This document shows positions 1 through 6,639 of a DNA stretch of 6,639 bases, piece by piece; within the stretch, counting starts at the first letter, position 1; each line of letters opens with the position of its first letter. A program made the translations under genes and the position numbers. Below the pieces are notes generated by a model, which had not been told where the DNA came from, made no database searches, and saw only the letters and a program-made list of their open reading frames with translations. Source of the stretch: Candidatus Zhuqueibacterota bacterium (GTDB lineage Bacteria > KSB1 > UBA2214); assembly GCA_022706175.1 (NCBI GenBank), contig JAKJDB010000153.1:1-6639 (forward strand), given 5' to 3'.

Positions 1-3000
1 CGTTGCGGCCATAATTATAGCTGACCGGAATGCTCAACCCCAGTTTGCGCGGCAAAAACTTGTCGAGGTTGATGCTGGCCTGAAAATTGCCTGCGAGAGA
101 GTTGTCGCCGTCGCCATAACGGGTGGAGATGTTGTGAAAGTCGGCATCCTGTTTGTTGACCTCGCCGTTAAAGCGCAGCAGGTCGGCCCAATCGAAATCC
201 AGGCGCACGCGATAGGCCATGCCCTTGTCCTTTTTGACGTTGGACAGCCGCAGTTCATTGAGCCAGAGCTCGCCGTTGAACGGCTCGTCGCTGAGGTTGC
301 GCACGCCGACCACCAGCATGCGCACGTTGCGCAGCGCCGGGCTGCCTTTGATGAACAGGGTTTTGCCCTCGGCGGTGATCTTTTGATAGCCGGTCCGGTC
401 GCCGGTGCTGTCATAGTTTTCGGCGATCAGTTTGATCGCCGACAGCTCCACCAAGTCCACTTCAATGTTGTTGCGCGGATCCCACCCGTCGTACACTTTT
501 TCGCTGATCTCATAATAGTTGTTCAGATCCGCGCCGAAGCGGAGAAAGAATTCGATCTGACTGGAATCCTCGCGGATGTGCCGTTGGCGCACGTCGTTGC
601 CGCCGACGAACATCTTCAGAGTGCGGTAGTTGATGTAATCCTGCGCCTCGTAAAAGGTCTTTTGCAGCACGCCGTTTTCGCCGAACTGGAGATTTTTGAC
701 CGTCATCACCAGCGCCTGTTCGCGCTGCTGCGCCTGGGTGATCTTGTCGATTTCGCCGCGGACACCCGGGGGCGCGATGTAATCGGGATCCTCATGCGTG
801 TTGAGCACCGTGGCGAAGACGCCCTTGGTGGAATCCGCCGGCAGAACGTACTGTTCCGGCCGGGCTGCATCCGCCACCCCCAGTTCCTTCCATTCGTTGC
901 CCACGAGGTTGATGTCAGCGATCCAGACCGCTCCCGGTCCATGGAATCCATCGAACCAGATGCGAACATAAGAGATCTCGGTGATCGAGGGATTGCCGAC
1001 CTCGCGGGTGATGTCCGTCGCGCCGCGCAGGGGAATGCGGTAGAGCTTCCATTTGGTCTGGTAGTACTTGCCCTCGTTGGTGCTGACCAGATACGCCTTG
1101 TCCGGGCCGTTGGGATCGAGGTTCACGCTGTATTCGAAATAATCGTTGCGCCGGTCCAAGCCGCCGTTTCGGTTCATATCCTCGGTGTCCGGAATGCGGC
1201 CGCCGTAATCGTTGGCATTGCCCTCCATGCCGTTGATTTCCGAATAGTCGTCGCTGCGCTCCGTGTACCTCCAGTTGTCGTTGCTGTACGGTTCGCCCTT
1301 GTCGCGCTGGCCGTTGCCGTTGATGTCCCAGTAATCGCCGCCGGCGGCGATGGCGCGGGGATCGTTGTCCGCCATGCCGTCGATGCCCACATCCTCGTCG
1401 TCGTCGAGCACGTTGTTGCGGATCATGTTGCGCATTCTGTCTTCGGTGTTCAATTCGTTGTTGGGAATGATGTCCTCAGAGATGCTGCCCAGATCGATAT
1501 GCAGGGTTCCCGAATCGCCGTGCACCCAGATCTCCAGATACTTGCTCTCGGTCTGATCCCAATAGCCGGCGGACAGAGATTTTTGTATGCCGCCCCAGGC
1601 TTTGGCTTTATCCGGGACCGAGTCGGGCGGGGTAAACTTGATCTGCAGGATCGAAGTGGTGCTGGCGGTGCTGCTGGTCACATCACGGTTCGGCCAGATC
1701 TCCTGAATCGGATATTGACCGTAGGGCTCCCACCACTGCAGATCACCGCGATAGGTCAAATCCACCGCACTGGTGCCCGGCCGGTATTCCAGGCAGGACT
1801 GCGGGACCGAGCTCAGACTCCAGCTGCGCCGGGAGATGCCCAGGGGCGTCATGCTCTTGGCCGCCTCGAAATCATCGATGTAGGCGACTCCGTCGTTGTC
1901 GTCGGTGGACTCGTTGTTGATCGTGTTCGGGTTGGGGATGACCTGCGCCACCTCGCCCTCGAAGCGCAACGTCGAGGGCTGGCGCGTGTCGACAAAGGGC
2001 AGATGGTTGGCCAGCCGCGTCATGAAAAAAGGCTTCATCGTCATGGAGGTGTTGACGTCCCACACCATGTTGCGCATGGGACCTTTTCCGACACGAACCT
2101 TCTGCTCCAGCGTGCGTTCATTGAGATAGAGAAAGGTGCCGCCGATAAAACTGTCGTCCCACAACGCGTACTCGGCGCGCGCGCCCATGATCGTCTTTTT
2201 GTCGATCTGGAACATCTGGTTGCTCTCATAGGTCACGTCGACGTTGGCCGTCGGCCGGGTAGCCTCTTCGTTGAGCATGCGCAGGGTGCCGGTGAAATAA
2301 TCGATGGTATAATCCGTTCCGCGGTTGAGTTTGCGGCCGTTGAGCGTCACCTCTTCCGAGTTCTCGATGATGTTCATGCCCAGGCGGTATTCCGCGCTGC
2401 GCGTCTGCGATTCGACCTCGATGTAAAACTTGCTCTGCGCGGTGATGTAACTCTGCACCGTCGTATCATAGATGGCGCGCGTACGTTTGTCGTCAGGCAG
2501 CTCGGTGGCCCGATTCAGCGGATCAAAAGGACGCAGCTCCGGGAACCACAACTCGCCGCTGGCCAGGCGCAGCACATTATCGTTTTTGTCCACCACGTTG
2601 TCCGGCTTGAGGTTGCCGACCTTGTCAACCCGGTCCAAACCGAAAATCTGCAGATAGGATTTGGCCGCACCGTTGATTTCGATCGTCTCCTGCGGATCGC
2701 CGGATGGCGGTTTATAATAGATCTTGAGATTGAATCCGTCCTCCGGAATGTTGCTCGTGCCCAGGCTGTACACGTGTTTCCATTCCAGGTTCCAGGTCAC
2801 ATCCGAGGGCATGGGGTTTTCCGACCGCAGCATGCGCAGCTGAATCACCCGGTCCTTTTTGGAATCAAAGTCAATCATGCCGCGCACATAGCCCGAGCTG
2901 TCCCGGTAAGCGACCGCCAGCACTTCGCCGGTGCTCAACGGGCTGTGCAGCCGGATATACCCCAACTCGGGATTGAAATCATAATTGGTCTTTTCCAGGC

Positions 3001-4258
3001 GGATGAAATAGCCGAGATACATCGCTTTGCTCGACACCGTGTCGCTGCGAGTCCTGATCACCTGTATGTTGGTGTCCTTGCCGGCGACCGACCACGCCCA
3101 GCCGCGGATGGCTTTGTCCGGCTGATTCTGAAAGTTGGGTTGGGAGGTGTACACTTCCACATCGGTGATGTTGCGATTGGGATCATAGAGGAACAGACCG
3201 TCCGACGATCGCTGCGGATAGTAATTGCGGTAATGCTCGTCAAGAAAAAAGTACTGATTCTTGATATAGTTGTAATCTTCGATGGTCTGCTTGTTCTGCG
3301 ACGCGCCGCCGGCCAGGGAAAGTTTTTTATTCTCCCCCTTTTCCTGGCTGGCGATGGCGGTCAACTGCAGCCGGCCGAAATTCATCGCCGCCTTGAGGCC
3401 GAACAGACCGCTGCTCTGCCCGCCGAAGGTGACAAAGCGCGTGCCCGGCAGCGACAGGGCGATGTTGCCCGCCTCGATGGATTGGACGATTTCGTCCTCG
3501 TTACCCTTGTAGCTCAGGTGCAGATTGTTTTCAAAATCAAAAGCGCGTTCCGAATCCTGATCCACGCCGATGGTGACCTTTTCGCCCACGTGGCCCTGCA
3601 CCTGAAAGCGTTGGGTCTGCTCCATGGTGAAACTGGTGTGGCTGCCGTTGGCCAACGACGTGGACACTTCGCTGCGCTTTTCATTGCGCAATCCGCCCTT
3701 GATGTTGATCTCGCCGGTGACGTCCAAGCCCACGGTGCCGCCGCCAAAGATGGCCTGAAAGGTGCGGTTCTTGATCTCCACCGGAATGCGTAGGGCGCCG
3801 CCGGAACCGCCGGCGCTGCTCTCGCCCAGCTTGGCCAGCGCACTGCGCACCCACAGGGAACTCTGATTGTGCATGCGCCGCATTTGCACATAATCCGACA
3901 GCGAGAGAAACGTCGGCAGACGGAAATCCACCTGATCGAGCTTTTCGACAAAATTGATGTTCTTGCCGGTGGAATCGATTTTCACTTCACGGCGCAACCC
4001 GGAGAGCGTCCTTTTCAAAACCGGCGTACGCGCTCCGTTCATATGCAATCCGAGAAACGGCTCCTCCTCCAGGATCGGCACACGGGGGTCTGCGGCATGC
4101 GGCAGTTGCATACCGATATAGGGCTGCACCTCGGCCGCGGCATCGGCGCGCTTATCCGCCCAAGCCTCACCGCGCAACAGGAAAAGTAAGAGGATCGATA
4201 ACACCACCGCAGGCAAAAGGGTGAGATTCGACCACTGTTTGTCGCTAAAGGTCTTCAA
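1..4258 (-). CDS. sprA: SprA/Sov family T9SS outer-membrane translocon, N-terminal 1419 residues, 3' end beyond window
   Basis: SprA forms the giant outer-membrane beta-barrel through which type IX secretion substrates leave the periplasm; in Bacteroidota it works with PorV and a periplasmic plug and is needed for gliding (family knowledge). The frame is open from codon 1 to base 2 with no stop or frameshift. Residues 12-34 form a hydrophobic signal segment ending in an AWA|D cleavage-like site. Family signatures appear in the expected order: FRLPTFLSLSDY near the N-terminus, WKHVYSLG (from W493), YIDDFE (793-798) in the GVxYIDDFE context, EDVGIDG (955-961), PDTED (1023-1027), FFLRFGADLNNYYE (1237-1250) and WLNELR (1332-1337). 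Full-length members are usually about 2300-2500 residues, so roughly the last 40% is missing. No ATG lies upstream of the signal peptide. TTG at 4258 is the best start; the only upstream alternative is CTG at 4285 after an in-frame TGA, and the first ATG (residue 50, base 4111) would lose the signal peptide. Family call is near certain; the start is less so. Confidence 0.95.
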   Translation of the reverse strand, partial: MKTFSDKQWSNLTLLPAVVLSILLLFLLRGEAWADKRADAAAEVQPYIGMQLPHAADPRVPILEEEPFLGLHMNGARTPVLKRTLSGLRREVKIDSTGKNINFVEKLDQVDFRLPTFLSLSDYVQMRRMHNQSSLWVRSALAKLGESSAGGSGGALRIPVEIKNRTFQAIFGGGTVGLDVTGEINIKGGLRNEKRSEVSTSLANGSHTSFTMEQTQRFQVQGHVGEKVTIGVDQDSERAFDFENNLHLSYKGNEDEIVQSIEAGNIALSLPGTRFVTFGGQSSGLFGLKAAMNFGRLQLTAIASQEKGENKKLSLAGGASQNKQTIEDYNYIKNQYFFLDEHYRNYYPQRSSDGLFLYDPNRNITDVEVYTSQPNFQNQPDKAIRGWAWSVAGKDTNIQVIRTRSDTVSSKAMYLGYFIRLEKTNYDFNPELGYIRLHSPLSTGEVLAVAYRDSSGYVRGMIDFDSKKDRVIQLRMLRSENPMPSDVTWNLEWKHVYSLGTSNIPEDGFNLKIYYKPPSGDPQETIEINGAAKSYLQIFGLDRVDKVGNLKPDNVVDKNDNVLRLASGELWFPELRPFDPLNRATELPDDKRTRAIYDTTVQSYITAQSKFYIEVESQTRSAEYRLGMNIIENSEEVTLNGRKLNRGTDYTIDYFTGTLRMLNEEATRPTANVDVTYESNQMFQIDKKTIMGARAEYALWDDSFIGGTFLYLNERTLEQKVRVGKGPMRNMVWDVNTSMTMKPFFMTRLANHLPFVDTRQPSTLRFEGEVAQVIPNPNTINNESTDDNDGVAYIDDFEAAKSMTPLGISRRSWSLSSVPQSCLEYRPGTSAVDLTYRGDLQWWEPYGQYPIQEIWPNRDVTSSTASTTSILQIKFTPPDSVPDKAKAWGGIQKSLSAGYWDQTESKYLEIWVHGDSGTLHIDLGSISEDIIPNNELNTEDRMRNMIRNNVLDDDEDVGIDGMADNDPRAIAAGGDYWDINGNGQRDKGEPYSNDNWRYTERSDDYSEINGMEGNANDYGGRIPDTEDMNRNGGLDRRNDYFEYSVNLDPNGPDKAYLVSTNEGKYYQTKWKLYRIPLRGATDITREVGNPSITEISYVRIWFDGFHGPGAVWIADINLVGNEWKELGVADAARPEQYVLPADSTKGVFATVLNTHEDPDYIAPPGVRGEIDKITQAQQREQALVMTVKNLQFGENGVLQKTFYEAQDYINYRTLKMFVGGNDVRQRHIREDSSQIEFFLRFGADLNNYYEISEKVYDGWDPRNNIEVDLVELSAIKLIAENYDSTGDRTGYQKITAEGKTLFIKGSPALRNVRMLVVGVRNLSDEPFNGELWLNELRLSNVKKDKGMAYRVRLDFDWADLLRFNGEVNKQDADFHNISTRYGDGDNSLAGNFQASINLDKFLPRKLGLSIPVSYNYGRN
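4157..4258 (-). other. Predicted Sec signal peptide of SprA (residues 1-34)
   Basis: The first 34 codons give a short polar N-region with Lys at 2 and 7, a hydrophobic core at about 12-28 rich in Leu, Val and Ile, and Ala-Trp-Ala at 32-34 followed by Asp-Lys-Arg, which fits signal peptidase I. This is what an outer-membrane beta-barrel needs for Sec export. It is also the main argument for starting translation at the TTG at 4258 and not at the later ATG. The N-region is somewhat long and only weakly basic. Confidence 0.7.
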
Positions 4259-4349
4259 TGACTGTGATTGATTTCGCTGGTTCAGCTGTCAGTTACAGAT
4301 CAGTAGCAAACGCGACGATAAAAGGCTCCTTTGTCAGGATGAAGAAGGA

Positions 4350-4364
4350 CCCGGCGCTGCCGGG
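4350..4364. repeat. GC-rich perfect inverted repeat in the likely sprA leader
   Basis: CCCGGC (4350-4355) and GCCGGG (4359-4364) form a perfect 6-base-pair stem with a 3-base loop. In the sprA direction it lies about 90 bases before the start codon. No U-tract follows on either strand, so it does not look like an intrinsic terminator. It could be a structured leader element, an operator or chance. Confidence 0.45.
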
Positions 4365-4410
4365 CATGCCTGCGGTGAAAGTTAAATTTAATGATAATTA
4401 TGATCAGGAG

Positions 4411-4439
4411 CAATATAAAAAAACTAACCTAACTGCAAA
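4411..4439 (-). promoter_or_regulatory. Weak candidate promoter of sprA
   Basis: On the minus strand TTTG (4436-4439) is followed after 18 bases by TATATTG (4411-4417). This resembles, one base short, the Bacteroidota primary-sigma pattern TTTG plus TAnnTTTG; it also resembles a poor sigma70 site (TTGCAG, 15-base spacer, TATATT). If used, it would give a leader of about 145 bases before the TTG start of sprA, including the hairpin at 4350-4364. Support is position and AT-richness only. Confidence 0.22.
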
Positions 4440-4445
4440 TAGTTC

Positions 4446-4471
4446 CCGGCCTTGTACCGACAGGAGGCCGG
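4446..4471. repeat. GC-rich hairpin with internal bulge
   Basis: CCGGCCT (4446-4452) pairs perfectly with AGGCCGG (4465-4471). Inside, TGT (4453-4455) pairs with ACA (4460-4462) around an ACCG loop, leaving a two-base GG bulge. The hairpin stands out against the AT-rich surroundings, just upstream of the candidate sprA promoter. On neither strand is it followed directly by a T-run; on the minus strand a run of seven T begins about 20 bases later. It may be an operator-like palindrome or part of a transcript; function unknown. Confidence 0.45.
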
Positions 4472-4558
4472 AGTCTGCATCACCCCTGATTCGATATGCA
4501 AATATCAAACCAAGCGGGTGGAAAAAAGAAGAAAAATAGCCGACGCTGAAATTTTTTC

Positions 4559-4587
4559 TTGATGTTAGACATTATTTTTACTATTTT
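4559..4587 (+). promoter_or_regulatory. Candidate sigma70-like promoter of the lpt operon
   Basis: TTGATG at 4559-4564 (4 of 6 to TTGACA) and TATTTT at 4582-4587 (4 of 6 to TATAAT) are separated by exactly 17 bases of AT-rich spacer. Transcription would begin near 4594, about 40 bases before the ATG at 4634. Position and spacing are good, but matches by chance are common in such AT-rich sequence. Confidence 0.4.
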
Positions 4588-4633
4588 TAAACAGGTTGTC
4601 TTTTCTTGAACTATTAAACGCGACACCAAGACC

Positions 4634-6019
4634 ATGCGAATTCTGTCCCGATACGTTTTAAAAGAGCATATTGGCCCATTTGTCTTCTCAATGTGTGTCA
4701 TCACACTGCTCTTCATTTTAAACCTGGTTTTTCGCGATTTAAGCCGTATTCTGAGCAAGGGGCTGAGTTTGGCCACTGTGCTGGAATTCTTTTTCCTGCA
4801 ATTGGCCTGGATCATCGCCCTGGCCGCGCCCATGTCGGTGCTGGTGGCCACTGTGATGGCCTTTGGCCGTCTCAGCGGCGATCAAGAGATCACGGCCATG
4901 AAAGCCAGCGGGGTCAGTGTGCTCACCATGATCAAGCCGGTGCTGCTGGCCTCGATGGTGCTGACGGTGCTGATGGTTTTGTTCAACGACCACGTGCTGC
5001 CCGATTTCAACCATCGCGCCCGTCTGCTGACCGCCGACATCTACCGTAAAAAACCGACCATCCGTCTTGAAGCCGGCGTCATCTATCGCGATCTGCCGGA
5101 CTTTACTTTGCGGGTGCAAAACATCGTGCAAAAGGGCGATACCGCCTTTGTCGATTCCGTGTTCATCGACGACAACAGCGCTGCGGATGTCAGCAAGATC
5201 ATCTTTGCGAAACGCGGCTCGATCTTTTTCAACCAGCAGGCGGAGATGCTGCTGTTGACGCTCTACGACGGGGAAATGCACGAACTCGATCTGCAAAAGC
5301 TGGAGCAGTACCGCAAGCTTTCATTCCCCAAGCAGAACCTCGCCGTGTCCGTGCCGGGCATGGCGCTGGAACGGAGCGATTCACAGGCGCGCGGAGATCG
5401 CGAGAAAAGCAGCGCCATGATGCTGGCGGAGGTTAAAAACAATGAACAGGACATCGAGCGCAACCGCCGGGAGCTGACGCAGCAGATCGCCGATCATTTT
5501 CATCGCTATTTTTCCAAACCAGAAGCCCTGGCCCAGCTCAGCCGGCCCGCGGATAACGACGAACCGCCGGCTCATGGCTCGCCGCCGTTGGGCGGCATCC
5601 TTGCGGATCATCTGCGCCTGCAGCAGCAGATCGGTGGACGCCTCTCCACATTGCAACAACTGCAGCGAAAGAACAGCAGCCTGATGGTGGAGGTGCAGAA
5701 AAAATATTCCATCCCGGTGGCGTGCATCATCTTTGTGCTCATCGGCGCTCCTCTCGGCATCATGGCCCGGCGGGGGTCGCTGGCCATGGCCGGCGGCATC
5801 AGCTTTGCCTTTTTCCTGCTTTACTGGACTACATTGATCGGCGGAGAGGAGTTGGCGGACAAACAATTGATCTCGCCGTTCGCCGCCATGTGGACCGCCA
5901 ACATCCTCGTCGGCATAGCCGGGCTGTATCTGGTGTTTCACTCCACCTATGAAGCCACCTCCATTTTGAGCGTGCGGTTCAATAAACTGTTCAAACGGTG
6001 GATGCGGAGGCCCGCATGA
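4634..6019 (+). CDS. lptF: LptF/LptG (YjgP/YjgQ) family permease, LptF position, with enlarged soluble insert
   Basis: This is a complete 461-residue inner-membrane protein. The family forms the transmembrane part of LptB2FG, which uses ATP hydrolysis by LptB to extract lipopolysaccharide and pass it to LptC and LptA. Membrane segments lie at about 13-33, 53-77, 97-117, then 359-379, 383-402 and 415-436: the expected three plus three helices around a periplasmic domain. Family motifs are RLSGDQEITAMKASGVS (79-95), a FNDHVLPDFN-like segment after helix 3 (117-126), and the KYSIPVAC...GAPLG...RRG block (357-381). E. coli LptF is about 366 residues; the extra length is a hydrophilic, Gln- and charge-rich, probably helical stretch at about 245-356 just before helix 4. 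The ATG at 4634 starts directly with MRILSRYVLKE, typical of the family; no Shine-Dalgarno is visible. It is first in an operon with a second family member. The LptF rather than LptG label rests on gene order. Confidence 0.92.
   Translation: MRILSRYVLKEHIGPFVFSMCVITLLFILNLVFRDLSRILSKGLSLATVLEFFFLQLAWIIALAAPMSVLVATVMAFGRLSGDQEITAMKASGVSVLTMIKPVLLASMVLTVLMVLFNDHVLPDFNHRARLLTADIYRKKPTIRLEAGVIYRDLPDFTLRVQNIVQKGDTAFVDSVFIDDNSAADVSKIIFAKRGSIFFNQQAEMLLLTLYDGEMHELDLQKLEQYRKLSFPKQNLAVSVPGMALERSDSQARGDREKSSAMMLAEVKNNEQDIERNRRELTQQIADHFHRYFSKPEALAQLSRPADNDEPPAHGSPPLGGILADHLRLQQQIGGRLSTLQQLQRKNSSLMVEVQKKYSIPVACIIFVLIGAPLGIMARRGSLAMAGGISFAFFLLYWTTLIGGEELADKQLISPFAAMWTANILVGIAGLYLVFHSTYEATSILSVRFNKLFKRWMRRPA
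6006..6010 (+). promoter_or_regulatory. Shine-Dalgarno GGAGG of the second lpt gene, inside lptF
   Basis: GGAGG lies five bases before the ATG at 6016, within the last codons of the upstream gene. Together with the ATGA overlap of stop and start (6016-6019) it fixes the start and points to coupled translation giving matched amounts of the two subunits. It contrasts with sprA and lptF, which have no visible Shine-Dalgarno. Confidence 0.85.
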
Positions 6020-6639
6020 GAGTGCTGGACCGGTACATCCTGCGCCGTTTCTGTTTTGTCCTGTTTTTCTCTCTCATCGCCTTTATCTGCATTTTTCTGA
6101 TCGTGGACTCGATCGAACGGCTGGACGTCTACATCGGTGAAAAAGTGCCGGGGCTGATCGTGCTCAAACTGTATGTCTATTATCTGCCCTACATCATCCT
6201 TCTGACTCTTCCGGTCGCCATGCTGCTGGCCAGTCTGTTCAGCGTCGGCAACATGGCGCGGCAGAATGAGATCGTCGCCATGTCCGCCTCCGGAGTCTCG
6301 CTCTATCGTACGCTGACCCCGCTGCTGATGCTCGCCTTTCTCATCAGCATCACAGCCTATTACTTTGGTGAATATGTAGTGCCGCAGGCCAGCAGCAGCC
6401 GCGCTCTGCTCATTGACCGGTATGTAGAGAAAAAACGCGAGTCCTATCGTAAGCGCATCAACAATGTGTTCATGCGCGATGCTCGAGATCGACTGATCAG
6501 CATGCGCTACTTTGACGCCGCCCGCAACACCGGCCACCATGTCAGCGTTCGGCGGTTCGACGGCCTGGAGTTGCTCTACCGGCTGGATTGCCGCACCATG
6601 GCCTGGGAGGACAGCGCCTGGGTGCTTCGTAACGGCGTG
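6016..6639 (+). CDS. lptG: LptF/LptG (YjgP/YjgQ) family permease, LptG position, N-terminal 208 residues
   Basis: The frame is open to the last base of the window; 208 residues are visible of a family usually near 360. It begins MRVLDRYILRRF, like its upstream neighbour (MRILSRYVLKE), a family hallmark. Hydrophobic segments lie at about 12-31, 52-77 and 97-117, matching helices 1-3. NEIVAMSASGVS (84-95) is the conserved cytoplasmic motif after helix 2, which in structures contacts the LptB ATPase, and GEYVVPQAS (118-126) matches the segment after helix 3. From about 128 the periplasmic domain begins (DRYVEKKRESYRKR, then alternating beta-like sequence). The four-base overlap with the upstream family member and a strong GGAGG support expression as the LptF-LptG heterodimer. 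The LptG label follows from order and pairing; helices 4-6 lie outside the window. Confidence 0.9.
   Translation, partial: MRVLDRYILRRFCFVLFFSLIAFICIFLIVDSIERLDVYIGEKVPGLIVLKLYVYYLPYIILLTLPVAMLLASLFSVGNMARQNEIVAMSASGVSLYRTLTPLLMLAFLISITAYYFGEYVVPQASSSRALLIDRYVEKKRESYRKRINNVFMRDARDRLISMRYFDAARNTGHHVSVRRFDGLELLYRLDCRTMAWEDSAWVLRNGV

Larger units (their letters stand above)
4259..4633. other. Divergent intergenic region between sprA and the lpt operon
   Basis: These 375 bases separate two divergent transcription units and should hold both promoters. Composition is uneven: AT-rich tracts at about 4379-4440 and 4502-4620, with GC-rich hairpins at 4350-4364 and 4446-4471. Another inverted repeat, AAGAAAAA (4529-4536) with TTTTTCTT (4553-4560), is AT-only and could form a weak stem or reflect simple composition. 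I see no tRNA cloverleaf, no recognisable riboswitch core and no convincing coding frame. A 93-codon plus-strand frame at 4258-4539 is discussed under rejected items. Confidence 0.8.

Noticed and set aside
134..3793. Plus-strand 1219-codon open frame as a gene
   Set aside because: It is the in-register antisense of sprA, whose opposite-strand product has many ordered family motifs and a signal peptide. The antisense product shows no domains and has an unnatural composition.
3514..3951. Minus-strand 145-codon frame inside sprA
   Set aside because: It lies in another frame within sprA and its product is Arg/Cys/Ser-rich, typical of an off-frame reading of GC-rich sequence.
4350..4364. Intrinsic terminator at the short GC hairpin
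   Set aside because: The stem is only six pairs and no U-tract follows on either strand; the flanking genes are divergent, so no transcript needs to end there.
4259..4500. Known riboswitch (for example cyclic di-GMP or cobalamin type) upstream of sprA
   Set aside because: I could not find the conserved core sequences of these classes; only isolated hairpins are visible.
4258..4539. Plus-strand 93-codon frame in the intergenic region, with AAAGG six bases before its ATG
   Set aside because: It overlaps the sprA start, runs through the hairpins and candidate sprA promoter, and gives a product without recognisable domain, membrane segment or coherent composition. The Shine-Dalgarno-like AAAGG lies inside sprA codons. 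It stays possible but unsupported.
5947..6540. Minus-strand 197-codon frame and other minus-strand frames under the lpt genes
   Set aside because: They are antisense shadows of two well-supported LptF/LptG family genes and have His/Gln/Asp-rich products with no family features.

Overview
The window holds three protein-coding genes around one divergent intergenic region. Two of the genes run off the ends. The minus strand from position 4258 down to base 1 is a single uninterrupted reading frame: the first 1419 codons of a SprA-family protein, the very large outer-membrane translocon of the type IX secretion system (T9SS), also called Sov. A very long open frame lies antisense to it on the plus strand (134-3793). 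It is in exact codon register with sprA and I treat it as an artefact of sprA codon usage.

From 4634 rightward are two tandem membrane proteins of the LptF/LptG (YjgP/YjgQ) permease family: a complete 461-residue protein (4634-6019) and the first 208 residues of a second (6016 to the window end). They overlap by ATGA, with a clean GGAGG ribosome binding site for the second, so they form a translationally coupled operon. In Gram-negative bacteria the LptF-LptG pair is the membrane part of the LptB2FG ABC transporter, which extracts lipopolysaccharide from the inner membrane.

The 375-base region between the divergent genes (4259-4633) is AT-rich in two places. It has a reasonable sigma70-like promoter for the lpt operon, a weaker candidate promoter for sprA, and two GC-rich hairpins on the sprA side. 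I see no RNA gene, mobile element, CRISPR array or terminator.

SprA together with Lpt genes indicates a diderm of the Fibrobacterota-Chlorobiota-Bacteroidota (FCB) superphylum. GC-rich coding sequence (avoidance of TTA, CTA and TCA codons), a strong Shine-Dalgarno at the second lpt gene and a diverged SprA fit less-studied FCB lineages such as KSB1, Calditrichota or Ignavibacteria better than a typical low-GC Bacteroidota, but this placement is inference. The common theme is outer-membrane biogenesis: one gene exports proteins across the outer membrane and the other two supply its lipopolysaccharide. I found no convincing new system; the points worth a second look are the non-ATG start and leader of sprA, the acidic loops in SprA, the large insert in the LptF homologue and the sprA-lpt linkage.
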